A stretch of 64,000 nt of DNA from Ectothiorhodospira mobilis (GCF_900114895.1 NZ_FOUO01000006.1:121411-185410); one strand, 5' to 3'; positions 36,343 to 45,422 are shown, counted from the stretch's first letter. Made by a program: numbers and translations. The notes: generated by a model from the letters alone, not told the origin.

Positions 36343-37686
36343 ATGTCCGTCCCCCATGATACCCTCGCGGTCCGCCGACCCGGTTTGCTGCGGCGATTGT
36401 CCCTGGCCGACTGGCTCTGGGCGGTGCTGGTGCTGCTCTCCGGCGGCGTCACCCTGGCGCTGTTCGGCGATTGGATGAACATCTACCAGATCCTCACCCT
36501 GGTGGTGCACGTGGGGGTGGTCATATGGCTGGGGTGGTACTGGCGGGCCTTTCGCCCGTTCGCCCTGTCGGTGGCCCTCATGAGCCTGTTGGGGGTGCTG
36601 GCCTACGGCGATGATCTCGCCAACGCCGAGTCCAATTTCTTCCTGGAATACCTGCTCTCGGGGCAGTCCGCGGTGATGTGGATGTGCGCCCTGCTGTTCA
36701 TGTCCACCGCCGCCTATATGGCCCACATGTTCCGCCGCGGCGAGGGCGGCGAGGGGCTGTCCGCCAGCCTGGCGGTGGGGGGAGGTACCGCCGTGGTGGG
36801 GGCCGGGCTGCTGTGGCTGGGCAGCGCCGGCATCGTCCCGGGGATGCAGTGGGTGGCCCCCCTGTTTCTGATCATCGCCACCGGCGCCCTGGCCGGCCCC
36901 CTGGTGCGCACGGAGTTCACCGCTCATGTGGGGGGCGCCCTGGCCTGGGCCGCCGCCGCCTTCGGCCTTTCGGGCCTGTTCGTGCGTTGGCGTGAGACCT
37001 ACCTGCACGATCCCACCTGGGGCTATATCCCGGTGAGCAATCTGTGGGAGGTCTTCGTCCTCTTCTGCATCATCACCGTGCTCATGTACCTCTACTACGA
37101 GGGCCGCACCCGTAACCGCGGCATGGGGGCCTTCGTGTTGCTGCTGGTGAGCGCGGCGGTGGCCTTCCTGCTCTACTACACCCTGGACCAGCAGGCCCAC
37201 CAGGTGCAGCCCCTGGTGCCCGCCCTGCAGAGCTGGTGGATGAAGGTGCACGTGCCCGCCAACTTCATCGGCTACGGCGGCTTTGCCATCGCCGCCATGC
37301 TGGGTATCGCCTACATCCTGCGGGACTGGGGCGAGCGCCGCCGTCCGGGCGGCCTGCTGGCGCGGCGTCTGCCCGGGCGCCAGCTGCTGGATGACACCAT
37401 GTACAAGTCCGTGGCCGTGGGCTTTGCCTTCTTCACCATCGCCACGGTGCTGGGGGCCATGTGGGCGGCGGAGGCCTGGGGCGGGTATTGGTCCTGGGAC
37501 CCGAAGGAGGTCTGGGCCCTGATCGTCTGGCTCAACTACGCCGCCTGGCTGCACATGCGCTTCACCAAGGGCTGGCGCGGCACGCCCATGGCCTGGTGGT
37601 CGGTGATCGGCCTGTTCCTCACCACCTTCGCCTTCGTGGGGGTGAACATGTTTCTGGGTGGCCTGCACTCCTACGGTGAGCTCTGA
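36343..37686 (+). CDS. ccsA: CcsA/ResC-type cytochrome c biogenesis protein
   Basis: Polytopic haem exporter and synthetase of System II. The haem-binding WWD motif is visible as WGGYWSWDPKEVWALIVW, with flanking histidines in several helices. 447 residues from ATG 36343, which has a GGGAGGTAA site. Forms a functional unit with the preceding resB gene. Separate CcsB and CcsA genes, rather than a fused CcsBA, are retained. Confidence 0.93.
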   Translation: MSVPHDTLAVRRPGLLRRLSLADWLWAVLVLLSGGVTLALFGDWMNIYQILTLVVHVGVVIWLGWYWRAFRPFALSVALMSLLGVLAYGDDLANAESNFFLEYLLSGQSAVMWMCALLFMSTAAYMAHMFRRGEGGEGLSASLAVGGGTAVVGAGLLWLGSAGIVPGMQWVAPLFLIIATGALAGPLVRTEFTAHVGGALAWAAAAFGLSGLFVRWRETYLHDPTWGYIPVSNLWEVFVLFCIITVLMYLYYEGRTRNRGMGAFVLLLVSAAVAFLLYYTLDQQAHQVQPLVPALQSWWMKVHVPANFIGYGGFAIAAMLGIAYILRDWGERRRPGGLLARRLPGRQLLDDTMYKSVAVGFAFFTIATVLGAMWAAEAWGGYWSWDPKEVWALIVWLNYAAWLHMRFTKGWRGTPMAWWSVIGLFLTTFAFVGVNMFLGGLHSYGEL

Positions 37687-37688
37687 AC

Positions 37689-38621
37689 ATGGCGGGGGCG
37701 CGGGTTGACCGTCTGCGGGCGAGTCTGCCGCCATCCCCGGGGCGCCGGTGGCCCATGGCGCCCTTGGGCACCCCCATGGATCTGGACATGGGGCCCAGCA
37801 CCCCGCCGGTGGAGGGGCAGTGCCTGCGCATCCTCAGTTACAACGTGCAGGTGGGCATCGCCGCCGCCCATTTCCATCACTACCTCACCAACAGTTGGAA
37901 GCATTTCCTGCCCTACGGCGGGCGGCTGGGCAACCTGGACAGCATCGCCCGTTTCATCGCCGGGTTTGACCTGGTGGGGCTGCAGGAACTGGATGCCGGC
38001 AGCCTGCGCAGCCATTTCATCAACCTGGCGGAGTACCTCTCCGAGCGCAGCCGTCTGCCCTACTGGTACAGCCAGACCAACCGCAACCTGGGGAGCTTCG
38101 CCAAGCACAGCCTGGGGCTCCTGTCCCGCTATCAGCCCCACTCCGTGGTGGAGCACCGCCTGCCGGGGCGCATCCCCGGACGCGGCGCCCTGGAGGCCCA
38201 TTTCGGCGCTGCCCGGGGGGAGGACTCCCTGGTGATCCTGCTGGTGCACCTCTCCCTGGGGCGGCAGTCGCGCATGCGCCAGTTGCAGTACCTGGGGGAG
38301 GTGCTGCGGGAGTACGAGCACGTGGTGGTGATGGGGGATCTCAACACCCCCGCCCATTCCCAGGAACTGCGCCGGCTGGTGCGCCATACTCGTCTGCAGC
38401 AGCCCCTGGACGGGGCCAAGACCTACCCCAGTTGGCGCCCCATGCATGCCTTCGACCATATCCTGGTGACACCGGGGCTGGGGCTGCGGGGGGTGCATGT
38501 CTATAACCTGAACTATTCGGATCACCTGCCCGTGGGGGTGGAACTGGTGGTGCCGGACACGGTGCGGCTCGCCCACTGCCCGCAAGCGGCGGGTCGGGCC
38601 GCCTCCACCCTGCTTTCGTAA
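37689..38621 (+). CDS. Endonuclease/exonuclease/phosphatase-family hydrolase
   Basis: An EEP-fold metal-dependent phosphodiesterase. Core motifs: LSYNVQ (metal Asn), LVGLQELD (Glu), VVMGDLNTP (Asp/Asn) and the terminal SDHLPV (His). 310 residues with about 45 poorly conserved N-terminal residues. No signal peptide is evident. Substrate unknown; relatives act on nucleic acids, sphingolipids or inositol phosphates. Follows ccsA by 2 bp. Confidence 0.8.
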   Translation: MAGARVDRLRASLPPSPGRRWPMAPLGTPMDLDMGPSTPPVEGQCLRILSYNVQVGIAAAHFHHYLTNSWKHFLPYGGRLGNLDSIARFIAGFDLVGLQELDAGSLRSHFINLAEYLSERSRLPYWYSQTNRNLGSFAKHSLGLLSRYQPHSVVEHRLPGRIPGRGALEAHFGAARGEDSLVILLVHLSLGRQSRMRQLQYLGEVLREYEHVVVMGDLNTPAHSQELRRLVRHTRLQQPLDGAKTYPSWRPMHAFDHILVTPGLGLRGVHVYNLNYSDHLPVGVELVVPDTVRLAHCPQAAGRAASTLLS

Positions 38622-38637
38622 CGCCGGGAGGGACAGG

Positions 38638-39552
38638 ATGCAGCGCCGCAGGCCCGACATGAATCGCAATGCCGTGCCCGTGATCTTCGGGGAGGTCCTG
38701 TTCGATCGTTTCGGGGATCAGGCCGTCCTCGGGGGTGCCCCCTTCAATGTGGCCTGGAACCTGCGGGGGCTGGGCCGTGACCCCCACTTCATCGGCGCCG
38801 TGGGGGCTGATGAGCTGGGTGCGCGGGTGCGCGGGGCCATGGCCCGATGGGGCCTGGGGGACGCAGGGCTGCAGGAGGACCCGCAGCATCCCACCGGCCA
38901 GGTGCGGGTGACCCTGGAGGCGGGCAGCCCCCGCTACGAGATCCTGCCGGACCAGGCCTATGACCACATCGACCCAAAGGCGGCCCTGGCCTCGGTGCCG
39001 GAGCGCCCCGGGGTTCTGTATCACGGCAGCCTGGCCCTGCGCGGGGAGCGCTCCCGGGCGGCCCTGGAGGCCCTGGCGCAGGCCCTGGAGGCGCCGGTGT
39101 TCCTGGATGTGAACCTGCGGGCCCCCTGGTGGCAGCGGGAACAGGTGCAGGACTGGATGGCCCGGGCCACCTGGGTGAAGCTCAATCAGGAGGAACTGGC
39201 CGCCCTGGCGCCGGTGGAGCAGGAGGACCTGGACGTGCAGGCGCGCATGACCCTGGCCCGCTTCGACCTGGATGCCCTCATCGTCACCCGCGCAGAGGCA
39301 GGGGCCATGGTGCTCACCCGGGAGGGGGCGGTGCATGCCCTGCAGGCCCCGCCGGTGGAGGCGTTGGCGGATACGGTGGGGGCGGGGGACGCCTTCAGCG
39401 CCGTGGCCCTGGCGGGGCTCATGGCGGGCTGGGGCTGGGACCTGATCCTGGAGCGGGCCTCCCTCTTCGCCTCGCGGGTGTGCACCCTGCAGGGGGCCAC
39501 CACGGAGGAGCCGGGGTTCTACGCAGAGGCCATGGGCGCCTGGGAGGGATAG
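38638..39552 (+). CDS. PfkB-family sugar kinase, probable fructokinase
   Basis: Ribokinase-fold kinase with the PfkB signatures GGAPFNVAWNLRGLG near the N-terminus and DTVGAGDAF, whose Asp is the catalytic base, near residue 240. 304 residues from ATG 38638, supported by GGGAGGG five bases upstream. PfkB fructokinases often accompany sucrose synthase, whose gene lies 6 kb away, so fructose from sucrose cleavage is a sensible substrate. Sequence alone does not prove it. Confidence 0.82.
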   Translation: MQRRRPDMNRNAVPVIFGEVLFDRFGDQAVLGGAPFNVAWNLRGLGRDPHFIGAVGADELGARVRGAMARWGLGDAGLQEDPQHPTGQVRVTLEAGSPRYEILPDQAYDHIDPKAALASVPERPGVLYHGSLALRGERSRAALEALAQALEAPVFLDVNLRAPWWQREQVQDWMARATWVKLNQEELAALAPVEQEDLDVQARMTLARFDLDALIVTRAEAGAMVLTREGAVHALQAPPVEALADTVGAGDAFSAVALAGLMAGWGWDLILERASLFASRVCTLQGATTEEPGFYAEAMGAWEG

Positions 39553-39568
39553 AGGGGCTTGTGGCTGC

Positions 39569-39589
39569 GGGCGGGGGGATCCCCCGCCC
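39569..39589. terminator. Hairpin between the convergent sugar kinase and asnB-like genes
   Basis: A near-perfect GGGCGGGGG/CCCCCGCCC stem with a short AT loop lies between the two stop codons and is followed on the plus strand by GGACGTTTT. Probably a shared terminator. Confidence 0.45.
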
Positions 39590-39679
39590 GGACGTTTTGG
39601 GTCCTTGGCCGCTGAACGGGGCCGGACCCGGCGGGGGCGTTGCCCCGGTGGGATCCGCCCCCGACCCGGGCGCGGCGCC

Positions 39680-41692
39680 TCAGGGGCGCCAGCCCAGGGA
39701 CTCGGCCTTGCGGCGGGCCAGACGTGGGATGTCCTGGGCCACGAACTGGTGGTGCAGTACCTGCACCCCGATCATGTGGTTGATCACCGCGTCCAGCTGC
39801 ACCTGCGTGGAGGCGGTGGTGTCCTTGGCCTGGTGCAGGTCGAACAGGGCCTTCACCCCGGCCGGGTCCAGCAGGCCGGCCTCGGCCACCGCGTCGTCGG
39901 ACAGGTACTGGTCCGCCAGGGCGCGCATGGCCGCCCACTTCTTCGGGTCGGTGTGGGCCGGGGGCGCCATGAAGGCGAACTTCTCCCGCTCGTAGAGCAC
40001 CCGGGGCAGCAGGCCCTTCATGGCCTCGCGCAGGACGTACTTCTCGGTGCGGCCATTGATGCGCATGGACGGGGGCAGGTGCACCGCCTCCTCCGCCAGG
40101 TGGTGGTCCAGAAACGGTGGCCGCGCCTCCATGGAGTTGGCCATGTCCACCCGATCCCCACCCCAGGTGAGGATCTGCCCCTCCAGCATGGTCTTGATCC
40201 ACACGTACTGGGCCTTGTCCAGGGGGTGGCGCCCTTCCAGCATGTCCGCGTCCAGGGCCTCGGCGATGGCGCGCCCCGGCTCGTAGCCCTGCACCTGTTC
40301 GCGCAGGTGCGGGGCCATCAGGCCCGGGGCGTGCTCGGCGCTGGCCAGCCAGGGCTGCAGGCAGGAGGGGGTGAAGCCCACCAGGGCGTCCAGGGCCGGG
40401 TCGTGGAGTTCGTTCTCCGCCAGCATGGCCCCCTGGAAGAGCTGGTTGCTCTCGGACAGGAGCTGCTCCCAGCTGGCCCGCTCCGCCGCGGAGAGGGTGT
40501 CCAGGCCGTGCAGGAACATGTCGCGGCGGAAGGAGGGATAGCCGGCGAAGAGCTCGTCCGAGCCCTCGCCGGTGACCACCACCCGGTAGCCGGCCTGGTT
40601 CACGTGCCGGCTCATGAGCAGCTTGGCCACCCCCAGGGTGTTGTAGATGGTGCGCTCGGCGTGCCAGAGGGTCTCCACCAGGTTGTCGTAGAGGTGGTCG
40701 GCGCTCAGGGTCATGATGTCCTGGTCGGCCCCCACGCTCTCGGCCATCTCCCGGGCGATGGCGGTCTCGTCGTAGTCGTCGTTGTCAAAGCCGATGGTAA
40801 AGGCCTTCACCGGCGACTGCTGGGTGGCGGCGGACAGGCCCAGGGTGATGCAGGAGTCGATGCCGCCGGAGAGGTAGCAGGCCACGGGCACGTCCGCCTC
40901 CAGGCGCAGCTGCACCGCCTCGGTGAGCTTCTCCCGCACCCCCTCGATGTAGTGCTGTTCGTCCTTCTCCGGGCCGCGTTCGGACTGCAGCGGGAAGTCC
41001 ATGTCCCAGTAGCGTTCGTCGCGGATCTCCAGCTTGCCGTGGCGGCGGGAGATGCTGACCACGTGTCCGGGCTTGACCTGGTGGATGCCCTCGAAGGCGG
41101 TCTGCCCGGGGACCATGGTCTGCATGAGCTGGTGGTACAGGCCCCGGGCCTCGAAGCGGCGGGGCACCTCGGGATGGGCGAACAGCACCTTGAGCTCGGA
41201 ACCGAACACCACGCGGCCGTTCACCTCGGTCCAGTATAGGGGTTTCACCCCGAAGCGGTCGCGGATGAGCATGAGCCGGTCGTGCTGGCGATCAAAGAGG
41301 GCGATGGCGAACTCACCCCGCAGGTAGGGGAGCATGTCCTCCAGGCCGAAGCGCTCGTAGAGGTGCAGCACCATCTCGGAGTCGCTCTTGGTGCGGAACT
41401 TGGCGCCGCGGGAGGTGAGGTCCGTGCGAATGCGCTTGTAGTCGTAGAGCTCGCCGTTCACCGCCAGCATGAGATGGCCGTCGGGGGTGACAAACGGCTG
41501 GCGGCCGCGGTTCTCGTCCAGATCGATGATGGTGAGCCGGGCGTGGGAGAAGCCCACGCCGCGGTCGTCCTGGGTCTTGTAGCCAAAGCCGTCCGGGCCG
41601 CGGTGGTGCTGGATGGCGGCCATGGCCACCAGGGTCTCGGGGTCGACGGGTTGGCTGGGATCGGCGTGGAAGACGCCGGCGATGCCGCACAT
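39680..41692 (-). CDS. AsnB-like glutamine-dependent amidotransferase, proposed to amidate carbamoylglutamine
   Basis: An N-terminal Ntn glutaminase domain (nucleophile Cys2 in MCGIAG, NGE at 79-81) is joined to a C-terminal synthetase domain with the ATP pyrophosphatase motif SGGIDS (275-280). At 670 residues it is over 100 longer than E. coli AsnB. Relatives make asparagine or, like AsnO of N-acetylglutaminylglutamine amide synthesis, amidate other carboxylates. Last gene of a run with a carbamoyltransferase paralogue and two carbamoyl/amide hydrolases. Ordinary asparagine synthesis is the main alternative. ATG 41692 is fixed by the essential Cys2. Confidence 0.85.
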   Translation of the reverse strand: MCGIAGVFHADPSQPVDPETLVAMAAIQHHRGPDGFGYKTQDDRGVGFSHARLTIIDLDENRGRQPFVTPDGHLMLAVNGELYDYKRIRTDLTSRGAKFRTKSDSEMVLHLYERFGLEDMLPYLRGEFAIALFDRQHDRLMLIRDRFGVKPLYWTEVNGRVVFGSELKVLFAHPEVPRRFEARGLYHQLMQTMVPGQTAFEGIHQVKPGHVVSISRRHGKLEIRDERYWDMDFPLQSERGPEKDEQHYIEGVREKLTEAVQLRLEADVPVACYLSGGIDSCITLGLSAATQQSPVKAFTIGFDNDDYDETAIAREMAESVGADQDIMTLSADHLYDNLVETLWHAERTIYNTLGVAKLLMSRHVNQAGYRVVVTGEGSDELFAGYPSFRRDMFLHGLDTLSAAERASWEQLLSESNQLFQGAMLAENELHDPALDALVGFTPSCLQPWLASAEHAPGLMAPHLREQVQGYEPGRAIAEALDADMLEGRHPLDKAQYVWIKTMLEGQILTWGGDRVDMANSMEARPPFLDHHLAEEAVHLPPSMRINGRTEKYVLREAMKGLLPRVLYEREKFAFMAPPAHTDPKKWAAMRALADQYLSDDAVAEAGLLDPAGVKALFDLHQAKDTTASTQVQLDAVINHMIGVQVLHHQFVAQDIPRLARRKAESLGWRP

Positions 41693-41739
41693 AGGGGTTC
41701 TCCTCGGGGGATTCGGGTTCGGGGTCGGGGCGTTGGGGT

Positions 41740-42807
41740 TCAGGGGGTGTCCATGACCTCGCTGACCCGCCGCACCATGCAGGTGAGCAGGGCCATGCGC
41801 ACGAACACGGCGCCCCGGGCCTGGGCGAAGTACCAGTTGTGGGGGGTGGGGTCCAGGTCGGTGGACAGCTCCTCCCCCCGGGCCAGGGGGTGCAGGATGA
41901 TGGATCCGGGCTTCAGGGGGGACTGGGTGGAGAGCTTGAGATCGGTGCCCAGTTCCTCGTAGCCGTCCCCCACCCAGGCGATGGCGTTGATGTAGATCAC
42001 GTCCAGCCCCGGCAGCTCGCTGTCCAGGTCCCGGGCCACCCGCAGGCGCAGGCCGGCGGACTCCAGCTCCTCCCGCTGGTCGGGATCGAAGGGGCTGTCC
42101 TCGTCGGTGAACAGCACCACCTCGTCCACGGCCTCGGGGAAGCGGGCCAGCAGCAGCAGCAGGCTGCGCACGGTGCGCATGCGGTTGGGCACGCCGATGA
42201 TGCCCACGCGGATGCGCTGGTCCGCCGGCAGATCCTGGTCCAGCAGGTCGGGGCGCCACTTGAAGATGGTGTACAGGTCCGCCAGGGCCTGGGTGGGGTG
42301 TTCGTCGATGCCGTTGCCGGCGTTGACGATGGGGATGCGCAGGCTGTCCAGCATGTCGTAGACGGCGCGGTCCTCGTTGTTGCGCAGGACGATGACATCG
42401 CCGTAGTTGTTGAACATCTCGGCGATGTCCTGGATGGACTCCCCCTTGGCCATGCCGGTGCTCTTGGGGTCGGTGATGGACATGATGTCCCCCCCGAGGC
42501 GGTGCCAGGCGCTCTCGAAGGAGAGCCGGGTGCGGGTGCTGGGCTCGTAGAAGGCGCTGATGAGGATCTTGCCCTGCAGCGGCAGGTGCATCAGCGCCGG
42601 GGTGCTCTCGTACTGGGCCGAGAGGCGGAAGAGCTGTTCCAGCGTGGCGCGGTCGAACTGGCGCGCGGATACCACGTGGCGACTGGCCAGGGCCAGCAGG
42701 GGCCCGGCCTGTTCGGGGATGCTGTCGGCCAGGGCCCGGGGGCGCTCGATGCCGGCGGTGCCGTCCTTGGGGCGGAGCGGCTTGTGGAGCGGGGAGTCGT
42801 CGACCAT
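41740..42807 (-). CDS. Aspartate-carbamoyltransferase paralogue with altered substrate site
   Basis: A 355-residue ATCase-fold enzyme. The carbamoyl-phosphate site is intact: STRT at 90-93, Lys121 in AKGES, Arg142, HPTQ at 170-173. Arg211, matching E. coli PyrB Arg167, which holds the substrate alpha-carboxylate, is also kept. The PyrB TRVQ motif is INAIA here, so Arg229 and Gln231, which bind the aspartate side-chain carboxylate, are both Ala (275 and 277). It therefore probably carbamoylates another alpha-amino acid. No regulatory chain or pyrC is adjacent. I propose glutamine as substrate. Confidence 0.85.
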   Translation of the reverse strand: MVDDSPLHKPLRPKDGTAGIERPRALADSIPEQAGPLLALASRHVVSARQFDRATLEQLFRLSAQYESTPALMHLPLQGKILISAFYEPSTRTRLSFESAWHRLGGDIMSITDPKSTGMAKGESIQDIAEMFNNYGDVIVLRNNEDRAVYDMLDSLRIPIVNAGNGIDEHPTQALADLYTIFKWRPDLLDQDLPADQRIRVGIIGVPNRMRTVRSLLLLLARFPEAVDEVVLFTDEDSPFDPDQREELESAGLRLRVARDLDSELPGLDVIYINAIAWVGDGYEELGTDLKLSTQSPLKPGSIILHPLARGEELSTDLDPTPHNWYFAQARGAVFVRMALLTCMVRRVSEVMDTP

Positions 42808-42863
42808 GGGTTGTGCCTCTTCGCTGTAAGGTGAAATCCTTGCCGGGGCGGGGGCGGCCCGGG

Positions 42864-43598
42864 TTACTCCGGGACTTCCTCCACCTTGGACAGCTCCGCC
42901 AGGGCCTGTTCGGTGGTCATCACCCGGGCGTAGCGGTCCTTCATGGTGAGCAGGGTGGCCCGTTGCAGCTCCGGCGTCACGGTGGCGCAGCCGTCCTCGA
43001 TGAGGGTGACATAAAACCCCAGGTCGCAGGCGTCGCGGATGGCGGTGGAGACGCATTCGTTGCTGTAGACGCCGACGATGAACAGGGCCGTGACCCCCAG
43101 GTTGCGCAGCACGTATTCCAGGTTGGTGGCGGTGAACACGCCGCTGGCGGTCTTGTTGATGACGATCTCATCGTCCTGGGGGGCGACGATCTCCAGGAAT
43201 TCCGCCTCCTTGGAGCCGGGGGCGGCGTGCAGCCCCAGGCGCTTGTGCCCCGGCCCGCGGTCGCGCCCGTCCTGGGTGAGGGACTGGATGCGGGTGTGGA
43301 TCACCTCCAGGCCCTGGGCGCGAAAGGCGTCCTGCAGGCGCCGCACGTTGGGCAGCACCACGCTGTCCAGGCGCTCGAAGTAGTAGTCCTGGGCCTCCAC
43401 CGGCAGGCCGGAGCGCTCGGCATCGGCGAACACCCCCCAGCCCCGGGCGGCGTCCAGGTACTGCAGGTCGATGCACAGCAGGGCGGCGTGGTGGGTGCCC
43501 AGGGCCCGGGTGAGGGCCCGGTTGGTGATCAGGGTGCCGCGGTATTGCTCCCGCAGGGGGTCGACGCTGTCGAAGCGCTTGTCGCGGTTCGGGCTCAT
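42864..43598 (-). CDS. Isochorismatase-fold cysteine hydrolase (N-carbamoylsarcosine-amidase-like)
   Basis: A 244-residue hydrolase with the family triad: Asp44 in LCIDLQ, Lys149 in INKTASG, Cys182 in YSNECVSTAIRDA. The family removes ammonia from amides, carbamoyl amino acids, nicotinamide or ureidoacrylate. ATG 43598 overlaps the stop of the carbamoylase gene by 4 bp, so the two are coupled. In this setting it could hydrolyse the terminal amide or the carbamoyl group of the proposed osmolyte. Confidence 0.85.
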   Translation of the reverse strand: MSPNRDKRFDSVDPLREQYRGTLITNRALTRALGTHHAALLCIDLQYLDAARGWGVFADAERSGLPVEAQDYYFERLDSVVLPNVRRLQDAFRAQGLEVIHTRIQSLTQDGRDRGPGHKRLGLHAAPGSKEAEFLEIVAPQDDEIVINKTASGVFTATNLEYVLRNLGVTALFIVGVYSNECVSTAIRDACDLGFYVTLIEDGCATVTPELQRATLLTMKDRYARVMTTEQALAELSKVEEVPE

Positions 43599-44851
43599 TG
43601 AAGTGCCTCCTGGCCGTCCGCCGCCAGGGACAGCACGGCCTGTAACATGAGATTGGCCCCGCGCTCGATGTCCTCCCAGTTGGTCCACTCCGCCGAGGAG
43701 TGGCTGCGCCCCTCCAGGCTGGGCACGAAGATCATCCCCGTGCGGGTGATGGTGGCCATGATCTGGGCATCATGGGCGGCGCCGCTGGGCAGGCGCAGGT
43801 GCTTCAGGTCCAGGGCTTGGGCCTTGTCGCTGAGCAGCTGCACCAGGCCGGGATCACAGCGCTGGGGCGGGATCTCCGACAGCACCTGGAACTCGAACAT
43901 CAACTGCCGGCGGCGGGCCATGGCCGAGAGGGTGCGGCGGAAGGCGTCGGCCAGGTTGGCCAGGGTGTCCGGGTCCGTGTCGCGCACGTCCAGGGAGAAG
44001 CCGGTGTAGCCGGGGACGGTGTTGGCCGCCCCGGGGCGCAGCTCCACGCGGCCGATGGTGGCGCGGCTGTGGGGGCTGCCGTGTTCCTCCAGGATGCGCT
44101 CGATCTCGCCGGCGAACTCCGCCAGGCCCTGGAAGCTGTCCACGCGCATGTCCATGGGGGTGGTGCCGGCGTGGTTGGTCTGCCCCCGCAGCTGCACGTC
44201 CCACTTGAACAGCCCGGTGATGGCCTCCACCACGCCGACGCTGAAATCGCCCCGGTCCAGCACCGGGCCCTGCTCGATATGCAGTTCCAGGTAGGCGTGG
44301 ATGGAGTCCTTGGGGCGCCGGGCGAAGAGGGCGGCATTGGCGTCCAGGCCCCAGGAGGCCATGGCCTCGGCCAGGGTCACCCCCTCCAGGTCCCGGGCCT
44401 CATGGATCATGGCGGGGGTGAGCTGCCCTGCCACCGCCTGGGAACCGAACAGGCCGCCGAAGCGGCCCTCCTCGTCGGTGAAGTCCACCACCTCCAGGGG
44501 GTGGCGCAGGGGGACCCCGGCCTCCTTCACCGTGCGCAGCACCTCCAGGCCCACCAGCACCCCCAGGGCCCCGTCCAGGGGCCCGCCGGCGGGTACCGTG
44601 TCCAGATGGGAGCCCATGAGCACGCTGGGGCGTTCGCCGTCCCAGTCCAGGCGGCCGTGGAGGTTGGCGGCGCCGTCCTCGTAGAACTCCAGCCCCGCCT
44701 CCAGGATGCGCTCCCGGAACCAGCGCCGCCCCGCCAGATCCCCCTCGGTGAAGGCCATGCGGTGGATGCCCCGGTCGGCATCGCGGCCGATGGCCGAGAG
44801 GGCCTCGATGTCGCGTTGCAGCCGGGGGAAATCGATGCGGATGGGGCTCAT
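43595..44851 (-). CDS. Zn-dependent N-carbamoyl-L-amino-acid hydrolase / allantoate amidohydrolase family
   Basis: An M20-like dinuclear metal amidohydrolase, 418 residues. Metal ligands are in GSHLDTVPAGGPLDG, TDEEGRFGG and ELHIEQGPVL; the dimer-domain His is in NHAGTTPM; SGAAHDAQ is the family C-terminal motif. Members release carbamate from N-carbamoyl amino acids (giving amino acid, CO2 and NH3) or cleave allantoate. Start ATG 44851. It lies 46 bp after marR and overlaps the cysteine hydrolase gene. Together the two hydrolases suggest reclamation of nitrogen from a carbamoylated amide. Confidence 0.88.
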   Translation of the reverse strand: MSPIRIDFPRLQRDIEALSAIGRDADRGIHRMAFTEGDLAGRRWFRERILEAGLEFYEDGAANLHGRLDWDGERPSVLMGSHLDTVPAGGPLDGALGVLVGLEVLRTVKEAGVPLRHPLEVVDFTDEEGRFGGLFGSQAVAGQLTPAMIHEARDLEGVTLAEAMASWGLDANAALFARRPKDSIHAYLELHIEQGPVLDRGDFSVGVVEAITGLFKWDVQLRGQTNHAGTTPMDMRVDSFQGLAEFAGEIERILEEHGSPHSRATIGRVELRPGAANTVPGYTGFSLDVRDTDPDTLANLADAFRRTLSAMARRRQLMFEFQVLSEIPPQRCDPGLVQLLSDKAQALDLKHLRLPSGAAHDAQIMATITRTGMIFVPSLEGRSHSSAEWTNWEDIERGANLMLQAVLSLAADGQEALQ

Positions 44852-44897
44852 GGGTCGGCTCCGGTGGAAGGATGCCCGCATACTGCGCGGGGGTGGG

Positions 44898-45413
44898 TCA
44901 GTCGTCGGTGATGGGACGCAGGGCGGCGCGCTCGTCCGGGGTCTCCATGATCTCCAACAGATCCCCCAGGCCCCGTTCCAGGGCCGCCAGACTCTCCCGC
45001 GGCAGGGCCTGCAGGGCGCGGTTCAGTTCCCCCTGGGCCGGGGCCGGGGCGGTGTCCAGCAGGCCGCGCCCGGCGGGGGTGGCGTACAGGCGCACCACCC
45101 GCTGGTCCCGGCCCGCGCGCCGGCGCGCCAGCAATCCCTTGCGCTCTAGCTTGTCCAGCATGTTGGAGGCGGTGGAGGCGTGGATGCTCAGGCGTTGCGA
45201 GAGGTCGCCGACGCTCAGGCCCGGCTCCAGGTGCACTTCCCAGAGGGCCCAGAGCTGGGCCGCGCTCACGCCGCAGTCCTCCTGGATGCGCCGCGAATGC
45301 CCCTGCAGGGCGCGGAACAGGACCCGCAGGCGGCGGATCACGGTCTGCACCCGGGCCTCGGGGCCCGGGGAGGTCCCGGGGACGGGGCCGGTTCGCAGGT
45401 TGGGCTGGGCCAT
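44898..45413 (-). CDS. MarR-family transcription regulator
   Basis: A 171-residue winged-helix repressor: LSVGDLSQRLSIHASTASNMLDKLERKGLL is the recognition region, followed by the RRRAGRDQRVVRLYAT wing. First gene of the minus-strand run and divergent from sucrose synthase. Two TTTTTG(C/T)ACAA repeats lie 10-35 bp upstream of its start and probably form its own operator. ATG 45413 is preferred over an upstream open extension, which would cross the operator. Confidence 0.85.
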   Translation of the reverse strand: MAQPNLRTGPVPGTSPGPEARVQTVIRRLRVLFRALQGHSRRIQEDCGVSAAQLWALWEVHLEPGLSVGDLSQRLSIHASTASNMLDKLERKGLLARRRAGRDQRVVRLYATPAGRGLLDTAPAPAQGELNRALQALPRESLAALERGLGDLLEIMETPDERAALRPITDD

Positions 45414-45422
45414 GGGGGGACC

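Noticed and set aside
34191..36482. A 763-residue open frame opposite the resB gene
   Set aside because: Antisense shadow of a well-supported membrane protein gene; no start signal or recognisable domain.
41740..42807. pyrB, ordinary aspartate carbamoyltransferase
   Set aside because: The Arg/Gln pair that recognises the aspartate side chain is replaced by Ala, and the neighbours are not pyrimidine genes.
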